From assembly GCF_001270745.1 (NCBI RefSeq), contig NZ_KQ434757.1, forward strand, positions 62,001 through 126,000: a DNA stretch of 64,000 bases, given 5' to 3'. Source of the DNA: Jiangella muralis. GTDB taxonomy: Bacteria; Actinomycetota; Actinomycetes; Jiangellales; Jiangellaceae. The translations under genes and the position numbers were made by a program. The notes beneath the pieces were generated by a model. That model saw nothing but the letters and a program-made list of their open reading frames with translations. It had not been told where the DNA came from and did no database searches. Within the stretch, counting starts at the first letter, position 1. Every line of letters begins with the position of its first letter. Shown piece by piece: positions 35,734 to 42,748 of the stretch.

Positions 35734-35943
35734 CGAGATCACTCCTGGGAACGTTGACTGAGAGTCGGGACGTACCGTAACCCGGACCGGGCCCGCAATG
35801 GGCGGCACCCCTGGCCCGGAGTGTCATCGGCGGGCCGCCGTGACAGGATCGCGCGGCATCGACGATGATGAGGTCTGCACAGGCCAGAGTGACACGGGGG
35901 TGACGTCGGGCCTGCCCGGAGTTCACAACGTTACGGTGGTCGA

Positions 35944-36738
35944 TTGCTCCCACGACGGTTCGCCCTCGTCCGCCACGTCGACTACACCGGTGTGTCCGGG
36001 GTCGGGGTGGTGGCCTACGGCGTGGTGTTCTCCGACGGCCACGTGGCGCTGCGCTGGGCGTCGGCGCACCCCGCGACCAGCCTGTGGGGCTCGATGGACG
36101 ACCTCGTCGCCGTCCACGGCCACGGTGAGGCCACCAGCATCGAGTGGCTCGACCCCGCCACCGACCCGTTCGCCCAGCCCGTCGCGTCCCGGGGCGCCGG
36201 ACGGCGGGCGCGGCGGGTGCAGCCCAGCGCCGTCCTCCCGGAGCCCGTGATCGAGCCGGACGTCACCCGCGAGACGCGGCCGATCGAGTACGAGCCCGGC
36301 CCCGAGCCGTCCGCGCCGTCGCCGCCGGACCCGGAGCCCGAGCCGACGGTCCCCGAGACGGTCGCCCCGCCGCCCGAGCGGGCGGCCCCCGCGCCAGCGG
36401 CCCCGGCGCCCGAGTCGCCCGCCGTCCGCCCGGAGCCGGGCCGCCCCGCCGGCGTCCGCCCCGACCTGCTGGGCCTCGGCCTCCCCCACCCCGAGCCACT
36501 GCGGCCCATGACGCCGCCCGTCCAGCCGGAGCCGGTCGCCCCGGCGACCCCGTCCACGCCGGTCACCCCCGCCGACGCCGCACCGCCGCCACCGCCGCCG
36601 GCTGACGCCGCCAGCGCCAACGGCGTCCGGCCCGGGCACCTGCGGTTACCGGCCCAGCGGGGGGCCGGTCGGCACCGCCGCAGCACACCTCCGACACAAT
36701 CGAGAGCGACCCTCCACATCGAGAGCGACGGATCATGA
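35944..36738 (+). CDS. Hypothetical protein with Pro-rich tail
   Basis: 264 residues from TTG 35944. The first 75 residues (VRHVDYTGVSGVGVVAYGVVFSDGHVALRW, then MDDLVAVHGHGEATSIEWLD) look like a small folded domain; the remaining 190 residues are mainly Pro, Ala, Glu and Val and probably disordered. There is no ribosome site, so a leaderless message is likely. The stop overlaps the ATG of the first DUF202 gene (ATGA). Confidence 0.65.
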   Translation: MLPRRFALVRHVDYTGVSGVGVVAYGVVFSDGHVALRWASAHPATSLWGSMDDLVAVHGHGEATSIEWLDPATDPFAQPVASRGAGRRARRVQPSAVLPEPVIEPDVTRETRPIEYEPGPEPSAPSPPDPEPEPTVPETVAPPPERAAPAPAAPAPESPAVRPEPGRPAGVRPDLLGLGLPHPEPLRPMTPPVQPEPVAPATPSTPVTPADAAPPPPPPADAASANGVRPGHLRLPAQRGAGRHRRSTPPTQSRATLHIESDGS

Positions 36739-37121
36739 CCGACGGCGCGGACCGCGACGACACCACCCGCCGCTGGCCGCGCAGCGTCTACGAGGCCGGC
36801 AGCGAGCCCGACCCCCGGTTCACGTTCGCCAACGAACGGACCTTCCTGGCCTGGATCCGCACGGCCCTGGCGCTGCTGGCCGCCGGCATCGCGCTGGAGG
36901 CGCTGGAGATCCCCGACCGCACCGCGCTGCGGCTGGTGCTGGTGGTGGCGCTGTCGGTGCTCGGCGCCACCTGCAGCGTCATGGCGTTCTTCCGGTGGGC
37001 CCGGGCGGAACGGGCGCTGCGGGAGTCGCGGCCGCTGCCGTCGCCCGCGCTGGCGCCGGTGCTCGCGTTCGGGCTGGCCGTGGCGGCCCTCGTCATCGTC
37101 GTCGTGCTGGTCGTGCCCTGA
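36735..37121 (+). CDS. YidH-like DUF202 membrane protein
   Basis: 128 residues. The family signature FANERTFLAWIRTALALLAAGIALE (about 30-54) is followed by two further membrane segments (LVLVVALSVLGATCSVMAFF and VLAFGLAVAALVIVVVLVV). DUF202 proteins are small inner-membrane proteins of unknown role. It is in an operon with a second DUF202 gene 3 bases downstream, an arrangement common in actinobacteria. Confidence 0.88.
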   Translation: MTDGADRDDTTRRWPRSVYEAGSEPDPRFTFANERTFLAWIRTALALLAAGIALEALEIPDRTALRLVLVVALSVLGATCSVMAFFRWARAERALRESRPLPSPALAPVLAFGLAVAALVIVVVLVVP

Positions 37122-37123
37122 CG

Positions 37124-37444
37124 ATGGCCGAGCGGACCTACGACCACGGCGCGCAGAACGAGCGGACCGCGCTGGCGTGGACCCGCACGGCGCTCGCGCT
37201 GCTGGTCGGCGTCGTCCTCGCCACCCGGCTGGCGGCCGAGCCGCTCGGCCCGGCCGCGGTGGTGTTCGGGCTGGTGGTGGCCCCGGTCGCGGTGGCCGTC
37301 CTGCTGCTGGCGCGGCGCCGCTACCGGCGCTCGCACGAGGCGCTGCACGCCGACCGCGCCCTGCCCGACGGCAAGCTGCCGGGGCTGGTCGCGCTGGTCA
37401 CGTTGCTGCTGGCGGCCCTGGAGATCGCCTACGCGCTCGGCTAA
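37124..37444 (+). CDS. DUF202 membrane protein
   Basis: 106 residues with the core AQNERTALAWTRTALALLVGVVLATRL, then two membrane helices (PAAVVFGLVVAPVAVAVLLL and LVALVTLLLAALEIAYAL). It is the shorter partner of the upstream DUF202 protein and the two probably form a hetero-oligomer (inference). The stop lies 12 bases before the convergent vapC. Confidence 0.88.
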   Translation: MAERTYDHGAQNERTALAWTRTALALLVGVVLATRLAAEPLGPAAVVFGLVVAPVAVAVLLLARRRYRRSHEALHADRALPDGKLPGLVALVTLLLAALEIAYALG

Positions 37445-37456
37445 CGACCACGGCAG

Positions 37457-37855
37457 TCAGACCAGGATCACCTGGAGCCCGGCCACGCCGTCGGGGAAGC
37501 CTTGGTCCTGGGTCACGATCGGCCATCCGTGAGCGATCGCCGTCGCGGCGATCCATGAGGCGTTCACGCCCATCTTGCCGCCTTGGCTCTTGAGCCGCTG
37601 TCGCAGCAACGCCCAGGCCGCTACTACCTGGTCGTCGATGGCGATCGGCTCGAACCGCTGAGCCGCGTTGAGTGTGTCGAGACGGCGCGATCTGGTCTCG
37701 TCGTCAGGCGCCATGAGCACGCCCCACCGCAACTCGCCGATGGTCACGGCGCTCACGGCGCCCTCGAGCGGGACGCCTCGTGAATCGATCGGACGGCCGG
37801 ACTCACGCGCAATGAAGATCGAGGTGTCGAGCAGCCCGACTGTCACGTCTGCCAC
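37457..37855 (-). CDS. vapC: PIN domain ribonuclease toxin (VapC family)
   Basis: 132 residues. Acidic active-site residues are seen in LLDTSIFIARE (Asp, about 10), TIGELRWGV (Glu, about 42), GVNASWIAATAIAHGWPIVTQDQGF (Asn/Asp, about 98-118). VapC toxins cut specific RNAs, often tRNA or rRNA, when freed from the antitoxin. The GTG start lies within the antitoxin 3' end (13-base overlap), so the pair is translationally coupled. Confidence 0.9.
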   Translation of the reverse strand: MADVTVGLLDTSIFIARESGRPIDSRGVPLEGAVSAVTIGELRWGVLMAPDDETRSRRLDTLNAAQRFEPIAIDDQVVAAWALLRQRLKSQGGKMGVNASWIAATAIAHGWPIVTQDQGFPDGVAGLQVILV

Positions 37856-38109
37856 GGGTCGTCCAGATCATCCGTCGTCTCGGGCATGGCCGTATCGAGT
37901 TGGCGGCCGAGCGCGTTGTCGGCCTGCGGCAGCGTGGCAAGCAATTCCCTGACGGGCAGGGTGCGGGGCCGGAGCTGGCGGGGAATCAGGAGAGCCACCG
38001 GCCGCTCGTTGACCGTGACCTCGAGCGTCTCCCCGGCCTCGACCCGCCGCAAGACCTCACTGACATGGTTGCGGAGGTCGCGGACCGGAATTCTTGCGGG
38101 CTCACCCAT
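37843..38109 (-). CDS. Phd/YefM-type antitoxin
   Basis: 88 residues from ATG 38109. The N-terminal IPVRDLRNHVSEVLRRVEAGETLEVTVNERPVALLIP is the Phd/YefM DNA-binding fold. The acidic tail (TTDDLDDPW) would wrap the toxin. It precedes the PIN toxin and is itself preceded by a palindrome that is probably its operator. Confidence 0.9.
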   Translation of the reverse strand: MGEPARIPVRDLRNHVSEVLRRVEAGETLEVTVNERPVALLIPRQLRPRTLPVRELLATLPQADNALGRQLDTAMPETTDDLDDPWQT

Positions 38110-38116
38110 ATGACGA

Positions 38117-38136
38117 CCGTAGCACAATTGCTACGG
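38117..38136. promoter_or_regulatory. Palindrome upstream of the toxin-antitoxin operon, probable autoregulatory operator
   Basis: CCGTAGC (38117-38123), 6-base AT spacer, GCTACGG (38130-38136). It sits 7 bases before the antitoxin start and overlaps the stop of the MurQ-like gene, as expected for autoregulation by an antitoxin/toxin complex. Confidence 0.65.
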
Positions 38137-39042
38137 ACGGTATGAGCCGATGGCGGCGCGGACGTGGCCGCCGGCGGCCGCGAGCCGGCGGCGGGCCTCG
38201 CCGGCGTCGACGCCGGCCAGCAGCATGACCGTCGCCGTCTTGGTCTGGTCGCCGCTGGCGGCCAGCGCGGCGGCCACCGCGTCCTCCGGCTCGCCGGTGG
38301 CCTCCTGGACGATCCGCTGGGCGCGGCGGCGCAGCTTGTCGTTCGTGGCCCGCACGTCGATCATGAGGTCGCCGTGGGTGTGCCCGAGCTGCACCATGAC
38401 CAGCGTGGAGATGGTGTTGAGCACCAGCTTGGCGGCGGTGCCGGCCTTCAGCCGGGTCGAACCGGCGACGACCTCCGGGCCGGTGAGCGCCTCGACGGCG
38501 ACATCGCAGGCGGCGGCGATCGGCGACCCGGCGTTGTTGACGACGGCGACGGTGTAGGCGCCGGCGGCGTGGGCGGCGGCCAGCGCGCCGAGCACGTACG
38601 GCGTGCGTCCCGACGCGCTCACCGCCACGATGACGTCGTCCGGCCCGGCGCCCAAGGCCTCCAGGTCGGAGCGGCCGCCGTCGTGGTCGTCCTCGTCGTG
38701 CTCGGCGGCCGAGCGCACGGCGTCGAACCCGCCGGCCATGACGGCGACCACCTGCCGCTCGTCGACGCCGAACGTGGGGCGGCACTCGGCCACGTCGAGG
38801 ACGGCGAGCCGGCCGGGGGTGCCGGCGCCGACCTCGATCAGCCGGCCGCCGCGGCGCAGCCGGGCCACCGTCGCGTCGATCGCCGCGACCAGCTGGTCGC
38901 GGGTCGCGGCGACGGCGTCGACCGCCACCCGGTCCTGCTCGGCCATCAGGTCGACCTGTTCGCGGGTACCGCGCAGATCGAGACCGGCCGCGGCCGGCAA
39001 CCGGCCCTCGGTCGCCAGCCGGTCCAACTCGGAGTTCGTCAC
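38131..39042 (-). CDS. murQ: MurQ-like N-acetylmuramic acid 6-phosphate etherase (SIS domain)
   Basis: 303 residues from GTG 39042, overlapping the GntR stop (GTGA). The SIS core RLIEVGAGTPGRLAVLDVAECRPTFG, AVSASGRTPYVLGALAAAH and the STRLKAGTAAKLVLNTIST segment follow MurQ order. MurQ splits the lactyl ether of MurNAc-6-phosphate in peptidoglycan recycling. The N-terminus lacks the usual TEQRN/D-L-D-x-LS block and the SGR of GAGTSGR is replaced by PGR, so the substrate may differ. The operon with a GntR regulator and the divergent glycoside hydrolase suggests an amino-sugar system. Confidence 0.8.
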   Translation of the reverse strand: MTNSELDRLATEGRLPAAAGLDLRGTREQVDLMAEQDRVAVDAVAATRDQLVAAIDATVARLRRGGRLIEVGAGTPGRLAVLDVAECRPTFGVDERQVVAVMAGGFDAVRSAAEHDEDDHDGGRSDLEALGAGPDDVIVAVSASGRTPYVLGALAAAHAAGAYTVAVVNNAGSPIAAACDVAVEALTGPEVVAGSTRLKAGTAAKLVLNTISTLVMVQLGHTHGDLMIDVRATNDKLRRRAQRIVQEATGEPEDAVAAALAASGDQTKTATVMLLAGVDAGEARRRLAAAGGHVRAAIGSYRP

Positions 39043-39761
39043 TCGGCCGTCCTCGCCGGTCTGCGGGCCGGCTGCAACTCGACACGGAATTGATAGCGGT
39101 CGCCACGGTAGACGGAGCGGACGAACTCGACCACTCGGCCCCCGGTGTCGCGGGAGATCCGCTCGAACAGGAACGCCGGCGAGTGCAGCGGCACACCGAG
39201 CAGCTCGGACTCGAACTCGTCGGTGACCGTCGCCTCGATGGTCTGCACGCCGCCGGACAGCTCCAGCCCGTACACGTCGTGCAGCAGCTCGTAGAACGAG
39301 CCGTCGGCGAGCATCATGCCGTCCAGCCCGGGTGCGATGCCGCGCGGCACATGCAGCGTCTCGACCGCCATCGGCGCGGCGTCGGCCAGCCGCAGCCGCG
39401 TCACCCGGACGACGCTCTCGCCCGGCGAGATCTCCAGCCGCCGGCCCAGCGGCGCCCCGGCCAGCACGTCGTCGACGGCCAGGGTCCGGCTGGACGGGAC
39501 GGAGCCGCGCTGGCGCATGTCCTCGGAGAACGACGTGACGGCCAGGCCCTGCGCGATCTTCGGCCCGGCGACGAACGTCCCGGCGCCCTGCCGGCGGACG
39601 AGGCGGCCCTCGCGGACCAGTTCCTCGACGGCGCGCCGCAGCGTCATGCGCGAGACGCCGAACCTCGGCGCCAGCGCACGCTCGGCCGGCAGCGCGTCGC
39701 CGACGTTCAACTCCGCGACCAGATCCAGGATCTCGTCGCGGATCGAGTGGTATTTCGCCAC
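39039..39761 (-). CDS. GntR/HutC family regulator with UTRA domain
   Basis: 240 residues from GTG 39761, with AGGGGGTG 7 bases upstream. N-terminal wHTH: YHSIRDEILDLVAELNVGDALPAERALAPRFGVSRMTLRRAVEELV; C-terminal UTRA ligand domain with FSEDMRQRG and VVRVTRLRLADAAPMAVET. UTRA regulators such as DasR/NagR bind amino-sugar phosphates. A dre-like site is present in its promoter (39815-39830). It is likely to control both its own murQ-like operon and the divergent hydrolase. Confidence 0.9.
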   Translation of the reverse strand: MAKYHSIRDEILDLVAELNVGDALPAERALAPRFGVSRMTLRRAVEELVREGRLVRRQGAGTFVAGPKIAQGLAVTSFSEDMRQRGSVPSSRTLAVDDVLAGAPLGRRLEISPGESVVRVTRLRLADAAPMAVETLHVPRGIAPGLDGMMLADGSFYELLHDVYGLELSGGVQTIEATVTDEFESELLGVPLHSPAFLFERISRDTGGRVVEFVRSVYRGDRYQFRVELQPARRPARTAE

Positions 39762-39790
39762 GTCCGCACCCCCTGTAGACGTATCGGGCA

Positions 39791-39805
39791 AAGTCTTCCA
39801 GACTT
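39791..39805. promoter_or_regulatory. Short palindrome AAGTCT-TCC-AGACTT in the gntR promoter
   Basis: Perfect 6-base arms with 3-base spacer, 29 bases upstream of the gntR start. Possible second binding site for the GntR protein or for another regulator. Confidence 0.4.
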
Positions 39806-39814
39806 GGGGCCCAT

Positions 39815-39830
39815 ATTGGTCTAGTCCAAC
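39815..39830. promoter_or_regulatory. dre-like operator (DasR/NagR type) between gntR and glycoside hydrolase
   Basis: ATTGGTCTAGTCCAAC contains TTGGTCTAGTCCAA, close to the dre consensus ACTGGTCTAGACCAGT (palindromic TGGTCTAGaCCA). It is centred between the divergent starts at 39761 and 39844 and overlaps a CATATT that may be a -10 element. Confidence 0.6.
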
Positions 39831-39843
39831 GAGGAGGACCAGC

Positions 39844-41418
39844 GTGAGCCGACGTCGTCGCACGCTTCCCGTCATCGTGGCACTCGTCCTGGCCGCCGTC
39901 GCCGCACCCTCGGCCGCGGCCGATCCGGCGCCGGAGCAGGAGCAGGAGCAGTGGCGCGGCTACTGGGTCGACGCCTTCAACGAGGGCATCTACACCCCCG
40001 CACAGGTCGAGGAGCTGGTCGGCGACGCGCTGGAGGTCAACGCGAACGCCCTGATCGTCCAGGTGGCCCGCCGCTACGACTGCTTCTGCAACCGCGCGGA
40101 CTACCCACGCACCGACGCCGCCATCGCGCCGGCGCCCTACGACCCGCTGGACGAGGTGATCGAGCAGGCGCACGCGGCCGGGCTCGAGGTGCACGCGTGG
40201 GTCAACTTCGGCACGCTGTGGAACTCCGCGACGCCGCCGCGCTCCCCCGACCACGTGTTCAACACGAACGGCCCGAGCGCCACCGGCCCCGACCGCTGGC
40301 TGAACAAGCGGGTCGACGGTGCCGAGCGGGTCGGCAACAACAGCTTCCTCGACCCCGCCAACCCGGCCGCCCGCGACTACGTCGTCGGCGCGATCCAGAG
40401 CATCGTCCGCGAGTACGACGTCGACGGCATCAACCTCGACTACATCCGCTACCCGGACCACAACTCGACCACCACGCACAGCGACTGGGGCTACAGCGAG
40501 ACGTCGATCGCGCGGTTCCAGGCCGCCACCGGCCGCACCGATGTGCCGGCGCCGTCGGACACCGAGTTCACCGAGTGGCGGCGCGAGCAGATCACCAGCA
40601 TCGTGCGCCGCATCTACCTCGGCATCTTCGAGATCGACCCGACGGTGCGGCTGAGCAACGACGGCATCACCTACGGCTTCGGCCCGCAGAGCGTCGGCGG
40701 CTGGGAGAAGACCCGCACGTACGCCGAGGTCCTGCAGGACTGGCGGGGCTGGCTGGACGAGGGGATCATCGACACCGTCGTCGCGATGAACTACAAGCGC
40801 GAGTGGATGCCCGACCAAGCGCAGATGTTCGCCGAGTGGAACGAGGTGCTGGCCGACTGGCAGGGCGACCGCCAGACGGTGTCCGGCCCGGCGCTGTACC
40901 TCAACGAGGTCGACGACAGCGTCCAGCAGGTCCGTGACCTGCTCACCCCCACCGCCGCCGGCAACACCGTCGCAGGCTGGAGCGGCTACTCCTACGCCAA
41001 CGCGTCGCTGACGGCTGCCGCCGGGACACCCGCGGTGAAGGACACCGAACGCGCCGCGCTGGCCGCCGCGCTCACCACCGGCCCGGACGCCCCCTTCGCC
41101 GACGACGCCGCCGTCCCGTCCATGTCGTGGAAGGAGGACCCGACGACGGGGAACGTGGCCGGCACGCTGCGGCTGCGCACCGGCGCCGCCCTCGACGGCG
41201 TCACGGTCACCCTCGAGCCGGTGGCCGGCAGCGGCGAGACCCGGACGCAGGTCAGCGACGGCTCGGGCTGGTTCGGCTTCGTCGACGTGCCGCCCGGCGT
41301 GTACCTGGCCCGCTACGACCTGCCCGACCGGGTGACCGGCGCGCCGGTCAGCGTGGTGCGGGTGCGGGCCGGCGAGCTGGCCGGCACGCGAACACCGCCG
41401 TTCATCCCGCTGCCCTAG
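39844..41418 (+). CDS. Secreted family 10-like glycosyl hydrolase (GHL10/DUF187)
   Basis: 524 residues from GTG with GAGGAGG upstream. Signal peptide RRRRTLPVIVALVLAAVAAPSAAA. The TIM-barrel sequence WRGYWVDAFNEGIYTP, NALIVQVARRYDCFCN, VHAWVNFGTLW, VDGINLDYIRYPD (about residue 195, with the DxDYIRYP motif) and IDTVVAMNYKREW follows the GHL10 family, thought to act on polysaccharides. A C-terminal carboxypeptidase-like beta domain (VAGTLRLRTGAALDGVTVTLEP) may bind the wall. It is divergent from the GntR/murQ operon, so a role in amino-sugar or wall polymer degradation is likely (inference). Confidence 0.87.
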   Translation: MSRRRRTLPVIVALVLAAVAAPSAAADPAPEQEQEQWRGYWVDAFNEGIYTPAQVEELVGDALEVNANALIVQVARRYDCFCNRADYPRTDAAIAPAPYDPLDEVIEQAHAAGLEVHAWVNFGTLWNSATPPRSPDHVFNTNGPSATGPDRWLNKRVDGAERVGNNSFLDPANPAARDYVVGAIQSIVREYDVDGINLDYIRYPDHNSTTTHSDWGYSETSIARFQAATGRTDVPAPSDTEFTEWRREQITSIVRRIYLGIFEIDPTVRLSNDGITYGFGPQSVGGWEKTRTYAEVLQDWRGWLDEGIIDTVVAMNYKREWMPDQAQMFAEWNEVLADWQGDRQTVSGPALYLNEVDDSVQQVRDLLTPTAAGNTVAGWSGYSYANASLTAAAGTPAVKDTERAALAAALTTGPDAPFADDAAVPSMSWKEDPTTGNVAGTLRLRTGAALDGVTVTLEPVAGSGETRTQVSDGSGWFGFVDVPPGVYLARYDLPDRVTGAPVSVVRVRAGELAGTRTPPFIPLP

Positions 41419-41441
41419 CCTCAATGAGGGGGTGCGCGGTT

Positions 41442-42122
41442 GGCCGCTTGGCGCTAGTTGGCCGGGGCGAGATAGTTCGCCGCTTTGCGGCAGTGGGCCG
41501 TCCCCCTGCTGCCCATTTTCTCAGCCGCGGCACCGCGCCTCAAGCGGAGCCCAACGACGCGCTTCGCGCGAGCGAAGCACCGCTTGACCCGCGGCACCGC
41601 GGCCAAGAACGGGCAGCTATCAGGGGGACGGGGGAAGTGTGGCGACGGTCCGCCGGGGCGGGTCCTGGTCTGGGGTGACGTCGTGGTCTGTGGTCGCGCT
41701 CAATGGCGGTTTCGGGGCTGGTGGCGTGACTGGGGACCAGGACGTGACGGCAGACCTGGGTGTGAGGTGCGTCCTGGGTGTGAGGCGCGCTTTCGGGCTC
41801 CAAATGGGTGTTCGGCGCGCGTGAGACCCAGGACGCACCTCACACCCAGGAAGCTGACGCCGCAGAGCCGGGCGAACGGCACACATGGTCCGGGCTGTGC
41901 CCAGACTCCCCCCGTCCCCCTGATAAGTGCCCGTTCTTGGCCGGGAGTGCGCGGGTCAAGCGGACACCCGTCGCGCGAAGCGCCCCATGGGTCCGCTAGA
42001 GGCGCGTGCTCCCGGCTAAGAAAATGGGCACCAGGGGGACGGCCAACCTGCGGACCACGGCCAACGTGCGGACCACGGCGCACGGCAGCAAAGCGGCGCA
42101 CGGCCGAGTCAACCGAGCGGCC
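41442..42122. repeat. Long imperfect inverted repeat filling a 738-base gene-free region
   Basis: Nested arms pair in mirror order: CGCCGCTTTGC (41479-41489) with GCAAAGCGGCG (42087-42097); GTCCCCCTGCTGCCCATTTTCT (about 41500-41521) with AGAAAATGGGC-CCAGGGGGAC (about 42019-42040); GCTTGACCCGC with GCGGGTCAAGC (41581 and 41950 regions); AAGAACGGGCAGCTATCAG with CTGATAAGTGCCCGTTCTT (41606 and 41920 regions); and an inner pair CCTGGGTGTGAGGTGCGTCC / GGACGCACCTCACACCCAGG (41755 and 41831 regions). Every coding frame across it looks non-coding. It could be an RNA gene, a MITE-like element or a paired inverted duplication. Confidence 0.85.
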
Positions 42123-42156
42123 GCGAGCCCCGGGCGGCGCACCCTATGCTCGGGCC

Positions 42157-42717
42157 ATGAGCAGCTTCGGCGCGATCGGCGCTCGGCTCTACGCCTGGTT
42201 CAACCGCCACCCTGAGTCCAACCGGGCGGTGGTCGACCTCGCGGAGTTGCGTGCCGGCGAGCCGGTCCTGGAGGTTGGTTGCGGGCCGGGCGTCGCGCTC
42301 GAGCTGGCCGCCCGCATCGCCGGCGCCGAGCAGGTCGCCGCCGTCGAGCCGTCCGAGACGTTCGTGGCGATGGCCCGCAAGCGGGTGCCCGGGGCGGACG
42401 TCCGGGTGGCCGGCGCCGAGGACGTCCCGTTCGCCGACGGTTCATTCGCGGTCATCTACACGCTCGCCTCCATGCACCACTGGGACGACCGCGACGCCGG
42501 CCTGGCCACGCTGTGCGCGAAGTTGCGCCCGGGCGGACGGCTGGTGCTGGCCGAGCGGCTGCTCGACAAGCCCGGCCACGGCATCACGCGGGCGCAGATC
42601 GGCGACGTCACCGCCCGGCTGACGGCGCTCGGGCAGACCGGCCTGCGCACCGAGCAGCGGCGGGTCGGCCGCAAGACCCTGGTCGCCGTCATCTCGGAGC
42701 GACCCCTCGCGGCTTGA
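42157..42717 (+). CDS. Class I SAM-dependent methyltransferase
   Basis: 186 residues. The SAM-binding motif I is VLEVGCGPGVALELA (about residue 38), motif II VAAVEPSETFVAMAR, and ASMHHWDDRDAGL (about 110) marks a class I methyltransferase of the Ubi/Coq5-like type. The substrate is unknown. TATGCT 7 bases before the ATG suggests a leaderless transcript, starting right after the long inverted repeat. It ends 31 bases before the GH116 gene. Confidence 0.85.
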   Translation: MSSFGAIGARLYAWFNRHPESNRAVVDLAELRAGEPVLEVGCGPGVALELAARIAGAEQVAAVEPSETFVAMARKRVPGADVRVAGAEDVPFADGSFAVIYTLASMHHWDDRDAGLATLCAKLRPGGRLVLAERLLDKPGHGITRAQIGDVTARLTALGQTGLRTEQRRVGRKTLVAVISERPLAA

Positions 42718-42748
42718 CATGGAACGCCGTTGCACGTGAGGTCGGTGC

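Noticed and set aside
38131-41424. A 1097-codon minus-strand open frame
   Set aside because: Only the first part (38131-39042) is MurQ-like. The rest is antisense to the glycoside hydrolase and gntR and is an effect of high GC.
41485-42156. N-terminal extension of the methyltransferase ORF through the inverted repeat
   Set aside because: The extension lacks conserved sequence and is palindromic DNA. ATG 42157 starts a complete methyltransferase.
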